Assembly: GCA_009908585.1 (NCBI GenBank)
Contig: JAAAOZ010000510.1
Coordinates: forward strand, 1-14,533
Direction of reading: 5' to 3'
DNA length: 14,533 nucleotides
Source of the DNA: Chloroflexota bacterium
Lineage (GTDB): Bacteria > Chloroflexota > Anaerolineae > B4-G1 > SLSP01
The notes beneath the pieces were generated by a model, which searched no databases, was not told the origin of the DNA, and saw nothing but the letters and a program-made list of their open reading frames with translations. A program made the translations under genes and the position numbers. Numbering within the stretch: position 1 is the first letter of the stretch; the number at the start of each line of letters is the position of its first letter. Below, one piece after another: positions 13,016 through 14,533 of this stretch.

Positions 13016-14290
13016 ATGACGAAAAATGAAGGGTTCGAAAGGTTATTAGCGCACCGCCTCAACGAGTTAGATCGTGTCGGTGATATCGAGAGTGTTTTGC
13101 AACGCCATCCTCAACGTCAAAAGGAACTGCGCCCCTTGCTCGAAACGGCCTGCGCCACGACCGAAACGCTATCCCGCGTACCTGAGCCTCCTAACCAGTT
13201 AGCGACGGGACGAGCCAGGGTCCTACGCGCCGCCGAAGCGCGACGCGCCTGGATGCGACCGCCAGAGCCGGAAACACGCGAGCGCCCGCGCTTTCGCTTA
13301 CGTCTACCGCATCTTTCCCTCAACCTTGAATGGGCGTGGAAGTTGGCCGGGGTCGCCTTGGCGATGATGATGCTTCTAGTGCCGCTGAGCGGACAGATCG
13401 TCTGGGCGGCCAGTGAGAGCCTGCCACATCAGCCCCTCTATCTGCTGAAGGTCACGGCGGAAAATCAACACTTCGAACACATCTCAGACCCGGAAGTGAA
13501 GGTCGTTCTCGCGATGGCGCTGACCGATGAGCGCATCCAGGAGTTGCACGTGTTGGTCAATCGGGGACAACCGATCCCCAGGAGCGTGGTGGATCGAACG
13601 GAGCAATTAAGTTCCCTGGCGCTCAGCGCGGCGGCCTGGACGCCGGAGCCGCTGATGGGCGATATGCTCAACTTCATCATCCGGCGGACACGAGCGCAAG
13701 CCAACAACATGGAAGCTCTGAAGGCCCAAACCAACGGGCACAACTATACGGAATTGGTCAAGACGCAACGGGCATGCCTGCGCGTGGAACGCGTCGCGAG
13801 TATGGCCCTGGAGTATCCAAAAGCGTTCCGCGCGGCTTACCAGGCGGGGCAACCGGAGAAGATGCGCTACACGGAGGGCGGGCCACTGGGCGGGGTTATC
13901 ACCGACGCAGTCTTAGAGAGTGTCACACCAACGATGCCCGCCACACCAGAGGAGACCGCGACCACCACGACGCCAGAGGAGACCGAGGAAACACCGGACA
14001 TCCCAACGAAAGAGCCTACGCAGGTCCCCACCACCTCCCCCACGCCTGCTGAACCCACACCAACCAAGACACCGACGCCCTCCCCCACAGATACACCCGC
14101 GATCCCCACACCGACCGAAGCGCCCGAAGGCGACGAAACGCCCTCCGAGGCCCAGACGCCGCCGGGCCAGGACGTTCGCCCCGATACACCACCGGGCCAA
14201 GAAGATTCTCCCTCTGAACCGCCGGGCCAGGACAATCGACCCGATAATCCCCCCGACAAAGACAACGAACCGCCGGGGAAAAATAAGTAA
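13016..14290 (+). CDS. DUF5667-like membrane protein, probable sigma partner
   Basis: The product is 424 residues; AAGGA-type ribosome binding bases precede the ATG. A cytoplasmic N-terminal part (1-100) has short helices with L-x-x-HP-type repeats. One membrane span (about 104-132, WKLAGVALAMMMLLVPLSG) leads to a motif resembling DUF5667, ASESLPHQPLYLLKVTAE (132-149). A helical region to about 290 follows, with MALTDERIQELHVLVNRGQ. The last 120 residues are Pro/Thr/Glu-rich and look like a stalk. They end in four 10-residue repeats with the core PPGQD (381-420, bases 14156-14275). Position next to an ECF gene suggests an anti-sigma or sensory partner, but no classical zinc anti-sigma motif is present. 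The DUF5667 assignment rests on the SLPxxPLYxxK pattern and is moderate. Confidence 0.72.
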   Translation: MTKNEGFERLLAHRLNELDRVGDIESVLQRHPQRQKELRPLLETACATTETLSRVPEPPNQLATGRARVLRAAEARRAWMRPPEPETRERPRFRLRLPHLSLNLEWAWKLAGVALAMMMLLVPLSGQIVWAASESLPHQPLYLLKVTAENQHFEHISDPEVKVVLAMALTDERIQELHVLVNRGQPIPRSVVDRTEQLSSLALSAAAWTPEPLMGDMLNFIIRRTRAQANNMEALKAQTNGHNYTELVKTQRACLRVERVASMALEYPKAFRAAYQAGQPEKMRYTEGGPLGGVITDAVLESVTPTMPATPEETATTTTPEETEETPDIPTKEPTQVPTTSPTPAEPTPTKTPTPSPTDTPAIPTPTEAPEGDETPSEAQTPPGQDVRPDTPPGQEDSPSEPPGQDNRPDNPPDKDNEPPGKNK

Positions 14291-14333
14291 TTGTATTTAG
14301 CCGTGATCCATTCGATCAAATGGAGAGTGCCCT

Positions 14334-14533
14334 ATGATGAGAAAAAAACGAGATAGACACGGTCAAGGGTTTGTGGAATTCGCGCTGATTTTGCCGGTCC
14401 TGCTCTTGATCATCGTAGGAATAATGGAATTTGGTCACTTATTCATCGTCTATGCCAGCTTAACTAACGCGAGCCGGGAAGGCACCCGCTACGGCATCGT
14501 CAGCCCCACCGACTACGATGGCATCAATACCCG
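14334..14533 (+). CDS. TadE-like pilus assembly protein, N-terminal part
   Basis: The gene is cut by the right edge after 66 codons. GGAGAG lies six bases before the first of two adjacent ATGs. A short basic start (MMRKKRDRHGQ) is followed by GFVEFALILPVLLLIIVGIM and EFGHLFIVYASLTNASREGT. This is the hallmark of TadE/TadF pseudopilins and TadE-like proteins: a Glu at the start of a hydrophobic helix, processed at the membrane by a prepilin-type peptidase. Such proteins assist Flp/Tad pilus assembly. The 43-base gap from the preceding gene suggests co-transcription with it and the sigma factor. Confidence 0.85.
   Translation, partial: MMRKKRDRHGQGFVEFALILPVLLLIIVGIMEFGHLFIVYASLTNASREGTRYGIVSPTDYDGINT

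Noticed and set aside
13867..14319. Minus-strand Gly/Ser/Val-rich frame
   Set aside because: It is the antisense of the Pro/Thr-rich tail of the DUF5667-like protein; low-complexity sequence often stays open on both strands.
1..14533. CRISPR arrays, tRNA or rRNA genes, insertion sequences
   Set aside because: By eye there are no regularly spaced direct repeats of 25-40 bases, no tRNA-like cloverleaf and no transposase frame. The repeats present are short hairpins.

Overview
The window looks like part of a chromosome from a moderately GC-rich, Chloroflexota-type bacterium (Anaerolineae or a relative). This is an inference from four things: a DnaD-type primosome protein beside a DnaC/DnaI-like loader, an ECF sigma factor paired with a DUF5667-like membrane protein, TadE, and many short hairpin repeats between genes. 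No rRNA, tRNA, CRISPR array or transposase was seen.

Left part (1-5418) is all on the minus strand. Read in the direction of transcription it holds a HEAT-repeat protein, the decayed C-terminal remnant of a sensor histidine kinase, a lipoprotein with a predicted beta-sandwich domain, a multi-span membrane protein, a small acidic protein, a trypsin-like serine protease, and the N-terminal part of an amidohydrolase that runs off the left edge. The small acidic protein is a free-standing copy of the protease's N-terminal domain and its gene is coupled to the protease gene. The histidine kinase has an in-frame TGA between its N and G1 boxes, and its upstream end runs into a hairpin repeat.

Middle part (5524-12207, plus strand) is a replication and recombination block: a bifunctional nuclease (BFN/DUF151) protein, the replicative helicase dnaB, a DnaD-like protein, a helicase loader and recA. 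dnaB carries a 430-residue LAGLIDADG intein at the RESG/SLEQ site, and the helicase reading frame is broken near 6980-6983. The loader is unusual: one polypeptide holds two DnaC/IstB-type AAA+ domains in gapless tandem, 191 residues apart, behind a Cys4 motif. recA has its own promoter with a LexA-box-like dyad in the spacer and ends at a strong hairpin terminator.

Right part (12391-14533, plus strand) holds an ECF sigma factor, a DUF5667-like membrane protein (probable anti-sigma or regulatory partner) with a Pro/Thr-rich tail and four decapeptide repeats, and the start of a TadE-like pilus protein. This suggests envelope or pilus regulation.

The strongest candidates for something new are the tandem double helicase loader, whose second domain has a changed sensor 1, and the protease with its separate N-domain partner. 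The dnaB frameshift needs a read-level check before any biology is built on it.
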